Positions 15,878 to 25,024 of a stretch of 64,000 nucleotides of DNA are shown piece by piece. The position numbers were made by a program, and so were the translations under genes. The notes below the pieces were generated by a model that did not search any database, was not told the origin of the DNA, and saw nothing but the letters and a program-made list of their open reading frames with translations. Location: contig NZ_QOIM01000046.1 of assembly GCF_003323735.1 (NCBI RefSeq), positions 62,001 through 126,000 of the forward strand, read 5' to 3'. The stretch's first letter is position 1; each line of letters starts with the position of its first letter. The DNA is from Streptomyces reniochalinae (lineage in GTDB: Bacteria > Actinomycetota > Actinomycetes > Streptomycetales > Streptomycetaceae).

Positions 15878-18800
15878 GGCTGCACCGGCTCACTCTCACG
15901 GCCTTCGGCCCCTTCGGCGGCACCCACACCGTCGACTTCGACGCCCTCTCCGCCGCCGGGCTCTTCCTGCTGCACGGCGCCACCGGCGCGGGCAAGACCT
16001 CCGTGCTGGACGCCGTCTGCTTCGCCCTCTACGGCAGCGTTCCCGGCGCCCGGCAGCAACCGGGCGCCACCCTGCGCAGCGACCACGCCCCGCGGCACAC
16101 CCTCACCGAGGTCGTCCTCGAACTGACCGTCGCAGGGCGCCGACTGGAGATCACCCGCGCGCCGGAACAGCTGCGGCCCAAGGCCCGGGGCAGCGGACTC
16201 ACGCGCGAGCGTGCCCGCTCCGAGCTGCGCGACTGGGACGCGGCCGCGGCGCGGTGGCGGGGCCTCAGCCGCTCCCACCAGGAGATCGGTGAGGAGATCG
16301 GCCAGGCCCTCGGTATGAGCAAGGACCAGTTCTGCCAGGTCGCCCTGTTGCCGCAGGGCGACTTCGCGCGGTTCCTGCGCGCGGGCGCCGAGGACCGGGC
16401 CAAGCTGCTGGGACGCCTCTTCGACACCGGCCGCTTCGCCGCCGTCGAGGAGCAACTGGCCCAACGGCGCAAGGCCGCGCAGCACGACGTCGCCACGGCC
16501 GACGAGGAACTGCTCGCCCTCGCCCACCGCATGCGGCAGGCCGTCGGAGACCCGGCGGAGCTGAGCGAGGGACCCGGTGCCACGGCAGCCACCACCGACC
16601 CCGTGTCCGCGCCCGGCGGCGCGGCCCTGCCCGGCCAGCGAGCCGGTATGTCGGCCACCCCCTCCTCCCAGTCCCCGGGCGTCGGCACCCCCGCCACTGC
16701 CAAGGCGACAGGCGGCGCGAAGTCCGGCGGGCACGGCGCGAAGTCCGGCGGACGCGGGGCGAGGAGGGCCGGTGGCGGAGCCGAGCACGCGGAGCGCACC
16801 GCCCTCGCGCCCGGCGACGCGGGGCTCGCCGACGCGGTCCTGGCCTGGGCGGCACAGGCCCGCGGCCACGCCAGAGAACGCCTCACCTCGGCGGCCCTCG
16901 CAGCCGAGACGGCCCGCGAGCGGCACAGCACCGCCGTACAGCGGCTGGAGGAGACCCGTGAGCTCGCCCGCGCCCAGCAGCGGTTCGCCAGGGCCAGGCA
17001 GCGCGCCGACGAGCTCGCCGCGGCCGCGGCCGAGCGCGACGCGCTGCGGCGGCGGCTGGAGAGCGCCCACGCGGCCGAGGCGGTCGCGCCCGCTCTCCGC
17101 CTCCACCGCACCGCCCGCGACGAACACACCCGCGCCGAGGCGGCCGAACGGGACGCGCGGTCCCTGCTCCCCGAGGCCCTGGCCGACGCGCCCTGCGACC
17201 GGCTCACCGCACTGGAACGGGAGGCGGGCCAGGAACTCGGCGCACTCGGGGCCGCCCGCGAGGAGGAACCGCGGGTCGCCGGGATCGAGGCCGAGGTGCG
17301 CAGGCTCGACGCGGAGTCCCGCGCCGACGAGGAACTGCTCGCCGAGGCGGAGGAGTGGCTGGCAGGGTGGGAAGATCGCCGGCACGCCCTCCAGCGCCGT
17401 GTGGACGACGCCCAGGAGGCGGCCACCCGCGCCGAACGCCTCGCCGGCCGGCTCCACCCCGCGCGTGCCCGCCTGAAGGCGGCCCGCCGCCGCGACGCGT
17501 TCGCCGCGGAGATCGAGACGGCCGTTGAGGCCCTCCAACGCGCCCGTGAACAGGCCGCCGAGGCCAAGGAGCGCTGGCTGGCCCTCCGGGAACGCCGGCT
17601 GCGCGGCATCGCGGCGGAGCTCGCCGCCAGCCTCTCGGCGGGCGAACCCTGCGCGGTGTGCGGCTCCCCCGAGCACCCGGCCCCCGCCCGCGAGGCGGCG
17701 GACCACGTGGACCGCGCCTCCGAGGAAGAGGCGCTCGCCGCTTCCCAGCGTGCGGGGGAGGCGCGCGAATCGGCCCACCAGCGGCTCGCGGCTCTCCGCG
17801 ACAGCCACGCCACCGCGGCGACCGAGGCCGCGGTGGCGCCGAGTGCGGCCGAAGCCGCCGGGACGCCCGAGTCAGGACCCGAAGCCGCCGCGGCACCGGC
17901 GACGAGACCGGCCCCGGCGGCCCGCACCAGCCCGCACGGCGGCAGAACGCCGACGAGAGAGCACCCCACATCGGGGAGCACCCCGAGTACCGACGCTCCC
18001 GGCACCGACGCCCCCAGTACGGACGCCCCGCGCCTCGACGCGCCCAGTGTCGGGGCACTGGCGGCCATGGTCGAGGAGTTGGAGAGTGCGCACGCTCACG
18101 CGCACGCGCAGGCGGGTACCGCCCATCAGGCCCGCGAGGCGTTGGCCGCCGCGGAGCGGGAGTTCCAGGAGCGCGGCGTCGCACGCCAGGAGGGCGAGCG
18201 CCGCGCCGCGGGGCGCGTCTCCACGCGGGACGCGCTCCAGCGCGAACGCGCCTCCCTCATCGAGCGGCTGGACCGGGCGCGGGGCGAGGCACCCAGTGTG
18301 GCGGCGCGCTACGCGCAGCTGGAGCGTCAGGCCGCGCTCTTGTCCGGGGCAGCCCAGGCGGCACAGGCGGCGCAGGGCGCCGCCGCGCACCTTGCCGAGG
18401 CCCGCGCGTACCGCTCCGAGGCCGCCCGCCAGGCCGGCTTCGACTCCGCGGACGACGCGGCGCGGGCCGTGCTGCCCGCCTCGGAACAGCGCGAGCTGCG
18501 GGAGAGGCTGGAGCGCGGGCGGGTCGAGGAAGCAGCCGTACGCGAGGAGCTGGCCGATCCGGCGCTCGCCGCGGCGGCGGCCAGGCCCCCGGCAGACCCC
18601 GAGACGGCCCGCGCGGCGGCAGAGGAAGCGGAAGGACGACTGCGCGCCGCCGAGGCCGCACACCACGCGGCGGGCAGCCGCGTCGAGGCGCTGGACGAGC
18701 TGGGCGGGCGCGCGGTGGCGACCGCCCGCCGGGTCGCCCCGCTGCGCGCGGCCTACGACCGGGTCGCCCGGCTCGCGGGGCTGACGGCGGGCACCTCCGC

Positions 18801-19317
18801 CGAGAACGAGCGGCGCATGCGGCTGGAGTCGTACGTGCTGGCCGCCCGTCTCGAACAGGTCGCCGAGGCGGCCTCGGCCCGCCTCGACCGGATGTCGGAC
18901 GGCCGCTACACGCTGGTGCACTCGGGGGAGCGGACCGGCGGGCGCGGCAGGTCCGGTCTGGGGCTGCACGTGGTGGACGCCTGGACCGGCGCCGAACGCG
19001 ACACCGCGACCCTCTCCGGCGGGGAGACGTTCTTCGCGTCCCTCGCGCTGGCCCTGGGGCTCGCGGACGTGGTCACCGACGAGGCGGGCGGCTCCCGGCT
19101 GGAGACGCTCTTCATCGACGAGGGCTTCGGCAGCCTGGACGAGCAGACGCTGGACGAGGTGCTGGACGTGCTGGACTCGCTGCGCGAACGCGACCGCTGT
19201 GTCGGCATCGTCAGCCACGTCGCCGACCTGCGGCAGCGCATCCCCGCCCAGCTGGAGGTCGTCAAGTCCCGGGCGGGCTCCGCGGTGCGCCACCACACGG
19301 CACCCGCCCCGGGCTGA
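15874..19317 (+). CDS. sbcC: SbcC SMC/Rad50-like ATPase subunit
   Basis: This is the 1147-residue Rad50-like partner of SbcD. It has Walker A GATGAGKTS (residues 35-43), Q-loop region KDQFCQVALLPQGDFARFL, two long coiled-coil arms, a zinc-hook CAVC at residues 593-596, and at the C-terminus the signature TLSGGETFFASLALALGLA and Walker B LFIDEGFGSLD. Two low-complexity insertions interrupt the arms: about residues 227-309 (with a repeated GAKSGG) and 653-729 (with STDAP-type five-residue repeats). These make it longer than most SbcC proteins. A strong terminator follows the gene. Confidence 0.95.
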   Translation: MRLHRLTLTAFGPFGGTHTVDFDALSAAGLFLLHGATGAGKTSVLDAVCFALYGSVPGARQQPGATLRSDHAPRHTLTEVVLELTVAGRRLEITRAPEQLRPKARGSGLTRERARSELRDWDAAAARWRGLSRSHQEIGEEIGQALGMSKDQFCQVALLPQGDFARFLRAGAEDRAKLLGRLFDTGRFAAVEEQLAQRRKAAQHDVATADEELLALAHRMRQAVGDPAELSEGPGATAATTDPVSAPGGAALPGQRAGMSATPSSQSPGVGTPATAKATGGAKSGGHGAKSGGRGARRAGGGAEHAERTALAPGDAGLADAVLAWAAQARGHARERLTSAALAAETARERHSTAVQRLEETRELARAQQRFARARQRADELAAAAAERDALRRRLESAHAAEAVAPALRLHRTARDEHTRAEAAERDARSLLPEALADAPCDRLTALEREAGQELGALGAAREEEPRVAGIEAEVRRLDAESRADEELLAEAEEWLAGWEDRRHALQRRVDDAQEAATRAERLAGRLHPARARLKAARRRDAFAAEIETAVEALQRAREQAAEAKERWLALRERRLRGIAAELAASLSAGEPCAVCGSPEHPAPAREAADHVDRASEEEALAASQRAGEARESAHQRLAALRDSHATAATEAAVAPSAAEAAGTPESGPEAAAAPATRPAPAARTSPHGGRTPTREHPTSGSTPSTDAPGTDAPSTDAPRLDAPSVGALAAMVEELESAHAHAHAQAGTAHQAREALAAAEREFQERGVARQEGERRAAGRVSTRDALQRERASLIERLDRARGEAPSVAARYAQLERQAALLSGAAQAAQAAQGAAAHLAEARAYRSEAARQAGFDSADDAARAVLPASEQRELRERLERGRVEEAAVREELADPALAAAAARPPADPETARAAAEEAEGRLRAAEAAHHAAGSRVEALDELGGRAVATARRVAPLRAAYDRVARLAGLTAGTSAENERRMRLESYVLAARLEQVAEAASARLDRMSDGRYTLVHSGERTGGRGRSGLGLHVVDAWTGAERDTATLSGGETFFASLALALGLADVVTDEAGGSRLETLFIDEGFGSLDEQTLDEVLDVLDSLRERDRCVGIVSHVADLRQRIPAQLEVVKSRAGSAVRHHTAPAPG

Positions 19318-19372
19318 CGCCCCTGCCCGCCGCTGAAGCCGGGTAACCGGGCAAGGGGCGACCAGGCGCCGC

Positions 19373-19409
19373 GGGCGTGGCCGGACCGGGCCCCGGTCCG
19401 GCCACGCCC
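19373..19409. terminator. Long-stem bidirectional terminator between sbcC and the DUF885 gene
   Basis: The 18 bases at 19373-19390 are perfectly complementary to 19392-19409, leaving a one-base centre. It lies between the convergent sbcC stop (19317) and the DUF885 stop (19420) and would stop transcription from both sides. Confidence 0.85.
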
Positions 19410-19419
19410 GAGCCCGGGC

Positions 19420-21132
19420 TCAGAGCGCGGACAGCTCGGCGACCAGGTCGTCGAGGCCCAGGGAGCCCAGCGAGAGAGCGGCCATATGCCACGACTTGGC
19501 GTCGAAGGCGTCGCCGTGTGCCCGCTGGGCCGCGGCCCTGCCCTGGAGCCAGGCGCGTTCGCCCAGCTTGTAGCCGATGGCCTGTCCCGGCATGCCCAGG
19601 TAGCGGACCAGCTCGCTCTCCACGAACTCCGCGGGGCGGCCGCTGTGCATGCCGAAGAACTCCTGCGCGAGCGCGGGGGTCCACCGCTCGCCGGGGTGGA
19701 AGGGCGAGTCGGCGGGGATCTCCAGCTCCAGGTGCATGCCGATGTCGACGACCACTCGTGTCGCGCGCATCATCTGGGCGTCGAGGTACCCGAGCCGCTG
19801 CTCGGCGTTGGTCAGGAACCCGAGCTCGTCCATCAGCCGCTCCGCGTACAGGGCCCAGCCCTCGGCGTTGGCGCTGACCATGCCGACGGTCGTCTGGTAG
19901 CGGGAGAGCTTGTCGGCGACGTACGTCCACTGCGCTAGTTGCAGATGGTGTCCTGGCACGCCCTCGTGGTACCAGGTGGTGACCAGGTCGTACACAGGGA
20001 ACCTGGTCTCGCCCATGGTGGGCAGCCAGGTGCGGCCCGGGCGGGAGAAGTCCAGCGAGGGCTGGGTGTAGTAGGGCGCGGCGGCGCTCCCGGGCGGGGC
20101 GATGCGCGACTCGACCCTCCGCACCTTCTCGGACAGCTCGAAGTGGGTGCCGTCCAGCTCCGAGATGGCCTGGTCCATCAGCCCCTGAAGCCACTCGCGG
20201 ACCTCGTCGACGCCGTCGACGGCCTCGCCGTGGGTGTCCAGGTGGCGCAGCGCCTCCCAGGGGGTCTCCGCGCCGGGCAGGATCTTCTCCGCCTCGGTGC
20301 GCATCTCGGCCAGCAGCCGGTGGAACTCCTGCCAGCCGTAGCGGTAGGCCTCCTCCAGGTCGAGGTCGGCGCCGTTCCAGTAGCGGGACCAGAGCGCGTA
20401 GCGCTCGCGGCCGACGGTCTCCTCGGCGCCCGCGACGCCCGGCTGGTAGACGTCGCGCAGCCAGTCGCGCAGCTCGCGGATGGCGCGGGTCGCCTCGGCC
20501 GCCGCGCCGTCCAGTTCGCCCCGCAGGGCGTCGGGGCCCTCGCCGGCGAACTGTGCGAACCAGCCGCGCTTGTCGCCCCCTTCCGCCTCGCCGAGCCACT
20601 CCGTCAGCTGGCCGAGCACGGTGGAGACCTGCCGCGGCCCGGCGAACAGGCTCCGGGACAGCCCTTCCGCCAGTGAGGCGCGGTAGCCGTCGAGCGCGAC
20701 GGGCATCGCCCGCATCCGCGCGGCGACCTGCTGCCAGTCCGCCTCCGTCTCGGACGGCATCACGGTGAAGATGCCGCGCACCGAGTGCACGGGCGAGCTG
20801 AGGTTGCTGACCGCGCGCAGGCTCTCGCCTGCCTCGTGGACGGCCAGCTCGGCTTTGAGACGTTCGCGCAGCAGCCGTGCGCAGCGCCGCTCCTCGTCGC
20901 TGTCCCCGCCGGGGCGGGCCTCGGCCGCGGCCAGCTCGTCCAGCGTGGCGCGGCAGAGGGCGGCCATGGCCTCCTGGCCCGCGGGGGAGAAGTCGGGCAG
21001 TTTTCCGTGGCTCTCCGGCACCCCGAGGTAGGTGCCGGAGATCGGGTCGAGGTCGACGAGCGCGTCGACGTAGGTGTCGGCCACCTGGCGCGGCAGGGGG
21101 GCGGCGGGCGCTGAGGCGTTTGCATCGGACAT
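19420..21132 (-). CDS. DUF885 family metallopeptidase-like protein
   Basis: The 570-residue protein belongs to DUF885, an M3-like alpha-helical gluzincin group. It has TTWYHEGVPGHHLQLAQWTY with the HEGxPGHH zinc motif near residue 375 and a downstream NAEGWALYAERLMDELG that supplies a second-shell Glu. There is no signal peptide, so it probably acts in the cytosol on small peptides or amides. ATG 21130-21132 has GAGG at a good distance; another ATG three codons earlier overlaps that site. Two 20-base direct repeats lie in the 120 bases upstream. Confidence 0.85.
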   Translation of the reverse strand: MSDANASAPAAPLPRQVADTYVDALVDLDPISGTYLGVPESHGKLPDFSPAGQEAMAALCRATLDELAAAEARPGGDSDEERRCARLLRERLKAELAVHEAGESLRAVSNLSSPVHSVRGIFTVMPSETEADWQQVAARMRAMPVALDGYRASLAEGLSRSLFAGPRQVSTVLGQLTEWLGEAEGGDKRGWFAQFAGEGPDALRGELDGAAAEATRAIRELRDWLRDVYQPGVAGAEETVGRERYALWSRYWNGADLDLEEAYRYGWQEFHRLLAEMRTEAEKILPGAETPWEALRHLDTHGEAVDGVDEVREWLQGLMDQAISELDGTHFELSEKVRRVESRIAPPGSAAAPYYTQPSLDFSRPGRTWLPTMGETRFPVYDLVTTWYHEGVPGHHLQLAQWTYVADKLSRYQTTVGMVSANAEGWALYAERLMDELGFLTNAEQRLGYLDAQMMRATRVVVDIGMHLELEIPADSPFHPGERWTPALAQEFFGMHSGRPAEFVESELVRYLGMPGQAIGYKLGERAWLQGRAAAQRAHGDAFDAKSWHMAALSLGSLGLDDLVAELSAL

Positions 21133-21253
21133 GGGACCCATCCTCGTACGGGCGGGCCCACCGCGTCAGCTCCCCCGGTACGCGGGCCGCGAACGCGCGG
21201 CGCGGAGGCCGGGCAGGCGCGGGGGCGGAGGCCGGGCAGGCGCGCGGCGACGC

Positions 21254-22477
21254 TCAGTGGGGTGCGACGGCGGCGGGCTCCAGCGCGGCGGTCACCACCA
21301 CGGTGCCCTCTTCGACCTGGTAGTCGAGCGGCAGCCCCAGACCGCGCATCGTGGCGACCATGCCGGTGTTGGATGCTTGCGTGACGGCGTAGACGCTGTG
21401 GCAGCCTCCCTCGCGCGCCAGGTTCGTGAGCCTGCGCAGGAGGGCTGAGCCGATACCGCGTCGCTGCCAGGCGTCCTCGACCAGCAGCGCGGCCTCCGTC
21501 TCGTCACCGTCCCACAGCAGATGACCGAGCGCGACCAGCTCGCCCGCGGCCGACTCCACGGCCAGTGTGCGGCCGAACCGGGGCGAGAGCAGGTGGCGCA
21601 GGTAGCTGTCGGCGTCGCCCACGGGGCCGTGGTACCGGCGGCCGAGGGTCTCGTGCGAGCAGCGCGCGTGCATCGCCAGCGCCGCTTCCAGATCGCCCTC
21701 GTCGGCGCGGCGGACGGTGACGGACAGGCCCTCGGGAAGGGCGAGCGCGTCGGTGTGCCGAGGCGTCCGCCGGCCCAGGCAGGCGTCGAACTCCACCAGC
21801 GCGTGCGCCCGTGCGTACTCGGTTGGGGTGAAGGGCACGTGGGGGCGTTCCACGACGATCTCTCCTCCGGCGGGGTCGGGCAGGCGTAGCGACGTGCCCT
21901 CAAGTGTGCCCTGAGCCGGGGTGTCTCCGGGGACCGAACGGATGCGGCAACGGCCCAGCAACCGGCGCAGGGCGAGCGGGAGTTCGGCGCTGTCGAGCGC
22001 TGTGCGGGTGGCCAGCCCGAGGACGCGTGCGGGGGTGTCCACCAGGTCGTGCGCGTCGGCCCGCTCGGTGTGCACGTCGGTGCCGCCCGCCTCGGCGAGC
22101 GCTCCCGCAAGGTCCTCCGCCTGCAAGCAGGCGGGGGCACGCAGCAGGAACTCGTCCACCGTGCGGTCGCCCAACGGGTGGGTCTGGAGCGCGAGGACGT
22201 CCACGCTTCCGGCCGCGAGCGCTGCGCACACCCGCGCCAGGGAGCCCGGTTCCTCGCGCACGGTGGCCCGCACCCGCCACAGCGCCCTCGCCCCGGCCGG
22301 CGCGGGCCGCTGCCCTGGCGAGGCGGCCGCCTCCGTGGCCTCCCCTACGCACACTTCGGGTGCGGCCGCGGGGCACCACGCCCGCCACCCTGCTCGGGCG
22401 GCCCGCAGCGCACGGTGCCAGGGACGCGGAGGGGCGGCCTTGTGCCCGGTCTTCTTCGCCGCGGAGTCGTCAGCCAT
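21254..22477 (-). CDS. ACT domain-GNAT acetyltransferase fusion protein
   Basis: The 407-residue product starts at ATG 22475-22477 after GAGAGGGTGAG. A basic lead is followed by an ACT-like domain (ALWRVRATVREEPGSLARVC, residues about 68-140), a linker region (EYARAHALVEFDACLGRR), and a C-terminal GNAT domain with VEDAWQRRGIGSALLRRLTN as the acetyl-CoA loop and VYAVTQASNTGMVATMRGLG. ACT domains bind amino acids, so the acetyltransferase, possibly acting on protein lysines or amino acids, may be allosterically controlled. Such fusions are known in actinobacteria. The target is unknown. Confidence 0.85.
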   Translation of the reverse strand: MADDSAAKKTGHKAAPPRPWHRALRAARAGWRAWCPAAAPEVCVGEATEAAASPGQRPAPAGARALWRVRATVREEPGSLARVCAALAAGSVDVLALQTHPLGDRTVDEFLLRAPACLQAEDLAGALAEAGGTDVHTERADAHDLVDTPARVLGLATRTALDSAELPLALRRLLGRCRIRSVPGDTPAQGTLEGTSLRLPDPAGGEIVVERPHVPFTPTEYARAHALVEFDACLGRRTPRHTDALALPEGLSVTVRRADEGDLEAALAMHARCSHETLGRRYHGPVGDADSYLRHLLSPRFGRTLAVESAAGELVALGHLLWDGDETEAALLVEDAWQRRGIGSALLRRLTNLAREGGCHSVYAVTQASNTGMVATMRGLGLPLDYQVEEGTVVVTAALEPAAVAPH

Positions 22478-22570
22478 GCGCTCACCCTCTCGGACGGGTG
22501 TTGCCCGGCCACGAACGGTGCGTGACGAGTGCGTAACAGGGCACCTCGACCGGTGCACGTCCTTCTTCCG

Positions 22571-23104
22571 TCATGGGCGCGTACCGGCGGAGACCGCCTG
22601 CCGGGCCAGCCGCCGCAGGGCCCATCCGCAGTGGTGCGCGTAGAGCCGCTGGAGCACCGGCACCAGCGGCCCGCCCACCCGCGTCCACCACGTCGCCGGT
22701 CTGCTGTACGCGCGCACGGTCAGCCAGACGCGCCCGTCCGCCGCGTGCTCGACCCAGAACGCCTCCTCGCCGCACTCGGGGTGCCCGGGAAGGGTGCCGT
22801 ACGCCCACCCGGCGTGGCGCTCCTCCTCGACGGCCCACACCACCCGGCAGGGCCCCTGCACCCGCAGCCGTCCCACGCCCAGCCCGACCGTGACCCGCAC
22901 CCCGGGTGCCGCCCGCTCGGCGTCCGCCCGCACCCGCACCCCCATCGCACGGTGCATCCGCCACTCCAGCAGGGCGCGCGAGGCCACCGCGAAGACGGGC
23001 TCGCCGGCGCCCAGCAGGGTGCGCACGCGCAGGCCGTTGAAGCCGGGAGGGGTCACCCCCTGCGCGGTGCGGCCGACGGGGGAGTAGGTGAAGGGAACGC
23101 CCAT
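22571..23104 (-). CDS. DUF1990 family protein
   Basis: The 177-residue protein starts MGVPFTYSPVGRT and contains the DUF1990 pattern (VASRALLEWRMHRAMGVRV, CRVVWAVEEERHAGWAYGTL, HPECGEEAFWVE, RPATWWTRVGGPLVPVLQR). It resembles a small lipid-binding (START-like) fold. The role is unknown. It has no signal peptide or membrane helix. It sits between the ACT-GNAT gene and phoD, all on the minus strand but with gaps of 48-93 bases. Confidence 0.8.
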   Translation of the reverse strand: MGVPFTYSPVGRTAQGVTPPGFNGLRVRTLLGAGEPVFAVASRALLEWRMHRAMGVRVRADAERAAPGVRVTVGLGVGRLRVQGPCRVVWAVEEERHAGWAYGTLPGHPECGEEAFWVEHAADGRVWLTVRAYSRPATWWTRVGGPLVPVLQRLYAHHCGWALRRLARQAVSAGTRP

Positions 23105-23152
23105 GTTGCCCAGTCTCCCGCACCCCAGGCATCCCCCGGAGGGGCCTGGAGC

Positions 23153-24736
23153 CTACTGCCCCACCCTGCCGGGCTGGAGCACCTTGGTGAACAGCACGGC
23201 GCCGCCCTCTTCACGCAGCCGCACGGTCAGTTCGCCGGTGGAGGCGTCGATGTCGACCTGGCCGAAGTACTGTCCGCCCTCCGTCGGGGGAGTGTTCGCG
23301 CGTGTCGGTGCCTTGACGAACTTCTGGTCGGGGCCGAAGGTGCCGTCCAGTTCGAGCGCGGCGAAGCCGCCCGCGTTCATCGGTCCAGAGACGAACTCCC
23401 AGAACGGCGCGAAGTCCTTGAAGGCGGCCTTGTCCGGGTCGTACCGCTGGGCGCACGTGTAGTGCACGTCGGTGGTGAGCCACACCGTGCCGGTGACCCG
23501 GCGGTGCTTGATGTGCCGCAGCAGCTCCGCGATCTGCAACTCGCGGCCGAGCGGGGCGCCCGGGTCGCCCTGCGCGACCGCCTCGTAGTCGGTCTTGCCG
23601 TCCGGGACGACGAGCCCCAGCGGCATGTCCGAGGCGATCACCTTCCAGGTGGCGCGGGAGCGCGAGAGCTCACGCTTGAGCCACTCCAGCTGCCGCTCGC
23701 CGAGGATGCCCTGCGCGTCGTCCGGCTGCCGTCCCGGCGAATTGGCGTTGCGGTAGGCACGCATGTCGAGGACGAAGACGTCGAGGAGCGGACCGTGCCG
23801 CACCACGCGGTGGACGCGCCCGTCGTCGTCCCCCGGGCGCAGCGTTCCGACCGGGAAGTACTCGCTGAAAGCCCGCAGGGAGCGGGCCGCCAGCGTCGAG
23901 ACGTCCTTGACCGTGTACCGGTCGTCGTCGAGGATCTCGCCCGGGTACCAGTTGTTGAGCACCTCGTGGTCGTCCCACTGCACGATCCACGGCACCTGCG
24001 CGTTGAAGTCGCGCAGCTTGCGGTCCAGCAGGTTGTAGCGGAAGTTGCCGCGGAACTCCGCCAGTGTCTCGGCGACCTTCGACTTCTCCTCGGTGGTGAC
24101 GTTCCGCCACACGCCGCCGTTTGGGAGCTCGACGCGCTCCTGGATGGGGGAGTCGGCGTAGATGGCGTCGCCGCTGTTGAGGAAGAAGTCCGGGTTCAGC
24201 CGGCGCATCTCGGCGAAGATGGGGTAGCCGCCGCGGTCGGGGTTGATGCCCCAGCCCTGTCCCGCCAGGTCGCCCGACCACAGGAACCGCACGTCCCGCC
24301 TGCGGTGGGGTGCGGTGCGGAAGGTGCCGTACACCGGCTCACCGGTGCGCCGCGGATCGTCGGGATCGGCCAGGGTCACCCGATAGTGGATTTGTTCTCC
24401 CGCCGGGAGCCCGTGCAGCGCCGTACGCCCTGTGAAGTCCGTGTCCGGGCCGACGAGCGGCCCGTGCCACCGGCGCGGGTTGCGGAACGTCTCGGTCGCC
24501 GACGTCTCGACCAGCATGCGCGCCCGGCGGTCCGAGCGCACCCACACCAGCCCGGAGGACGCGGTCACGTCCCCGGCCTGGACACCCCAGTCGGCCGACG
24601 GGCGGCCGCGGCGGGCCTGCGCGGGCGCCGCCGCGCCCACCAGGGGAAGGGAGAGCGCGGCTCCCGCTGCCGCCGTGCCGCGCAGTACCGCGCGGCGCCC
24701 GTGGGATCTGCCGGTGGTCGGATCGGCCTGTGCCAT
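23153..24736 (-). CDS. phoD: Secreted alkaline phosphatase D
   Basis: The 527-residue PhoD-type phosphatase/phosphodiesterase is exported by the Tat pathway: the start HGRRAVLRGTAAAGAALSLP has the twin arginines and a weak hydrophobic stretch. An N-terminal beta domain (WGVQAGDVTASSGLVWVRSD) precedes the catalytic part with FLWSGDLAGQGWG, NSGDAIYAD, VQWDDHEVLNNW and TDVHYT, the ligands for the Fe/Ca centre. It releases phosphate from phosphoesters outside the cell. ATG 24734-24736 follows GAGGAG. PhoP control would be expected, but only one weak half-site was seen upstream. Confidence 0.93.
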   Translation of the reverse strand: MAQADPTTGRSHGRRAVLRGTAAAGAALSLPLVGAAAPAQARRGRPSADWGVQAGDVTASSGLVWVRSDRRARMLVETSATETFRNPRRWHGPLVGPDTDFTGRTALHGLPAGEQIHYRVTLADPDDPRRTGEPVYGTFRTAPHRRRDVRFLWSGDLAGQGWGINPDRGGYPIFAEMRRLNPDFFLNSGDAIYADSPIQERVELPNGGVWRNVTTEEKSKVAETLAEFRGNFRYNLLDRKLRDFNAQVPWIVQWDDHEVLNNWYPGEILDDDRYTVKDVSTLAARSLRAFSEYFPVGTLRPGDDDGRVHRVVRHGPLLDVFVLDMRAYRNANSPGRQPDDAQGILGERQLEWLKRELSRSRATWKVIASDMPLGLVVPDGKTDYEAVAQGDPGAPLGRELQIAELLRHIKHRRVTGTVWLTTDVHYTCAQRYDPDKAAFKDFAPFWEFVSGPMNAGGFAALELDGTFGPDQKFVKAPTRANTPPTEGGQYFGQVDIDASTGELTVRLREEGGAVLFTKVLQPGRVGQ

Positions 24737-25024
24737 GGACGACTCCTCGATGCGGTGAGATGTCTGACGGTCGCTGCCGCCTCGTCGGTCTCTCGTGCCG
24801 GCCGGGTACGCCGGAAGGGGCCGGGCGGCGGTGTGCGGTGACAGCTCTACCCCGCCCGGATGCCGTGCACCCGACGTCCCAGTGAACACCCGCCGTCACA
24901 CTCGGCAGAAGGGGCACGTCCCGCGTACGTACCGTCAGGACGTTGCGATCGTCCTAGGATGCCGCTTCACGGACAACCGAGACCGCACGCCACACGCACG
25001 CCGTTCCCCGGCACGGGAGGCCCG

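Noticed and set aside
21202..21247. Two 20-base direct repeats upstream of the DUF885 gene
   Set aside because: They are G/C-only simple sequence typical of local slippage, with no sign of function.
24882..24887. Possible PhoP half-site (GTTCAC on the minus strand) upstream of phoD
   Set aside because: Only one unit with a mismatch to GTTCACC is present, and I could not find a second at 11-base spacing, so a PHO box is not supported.
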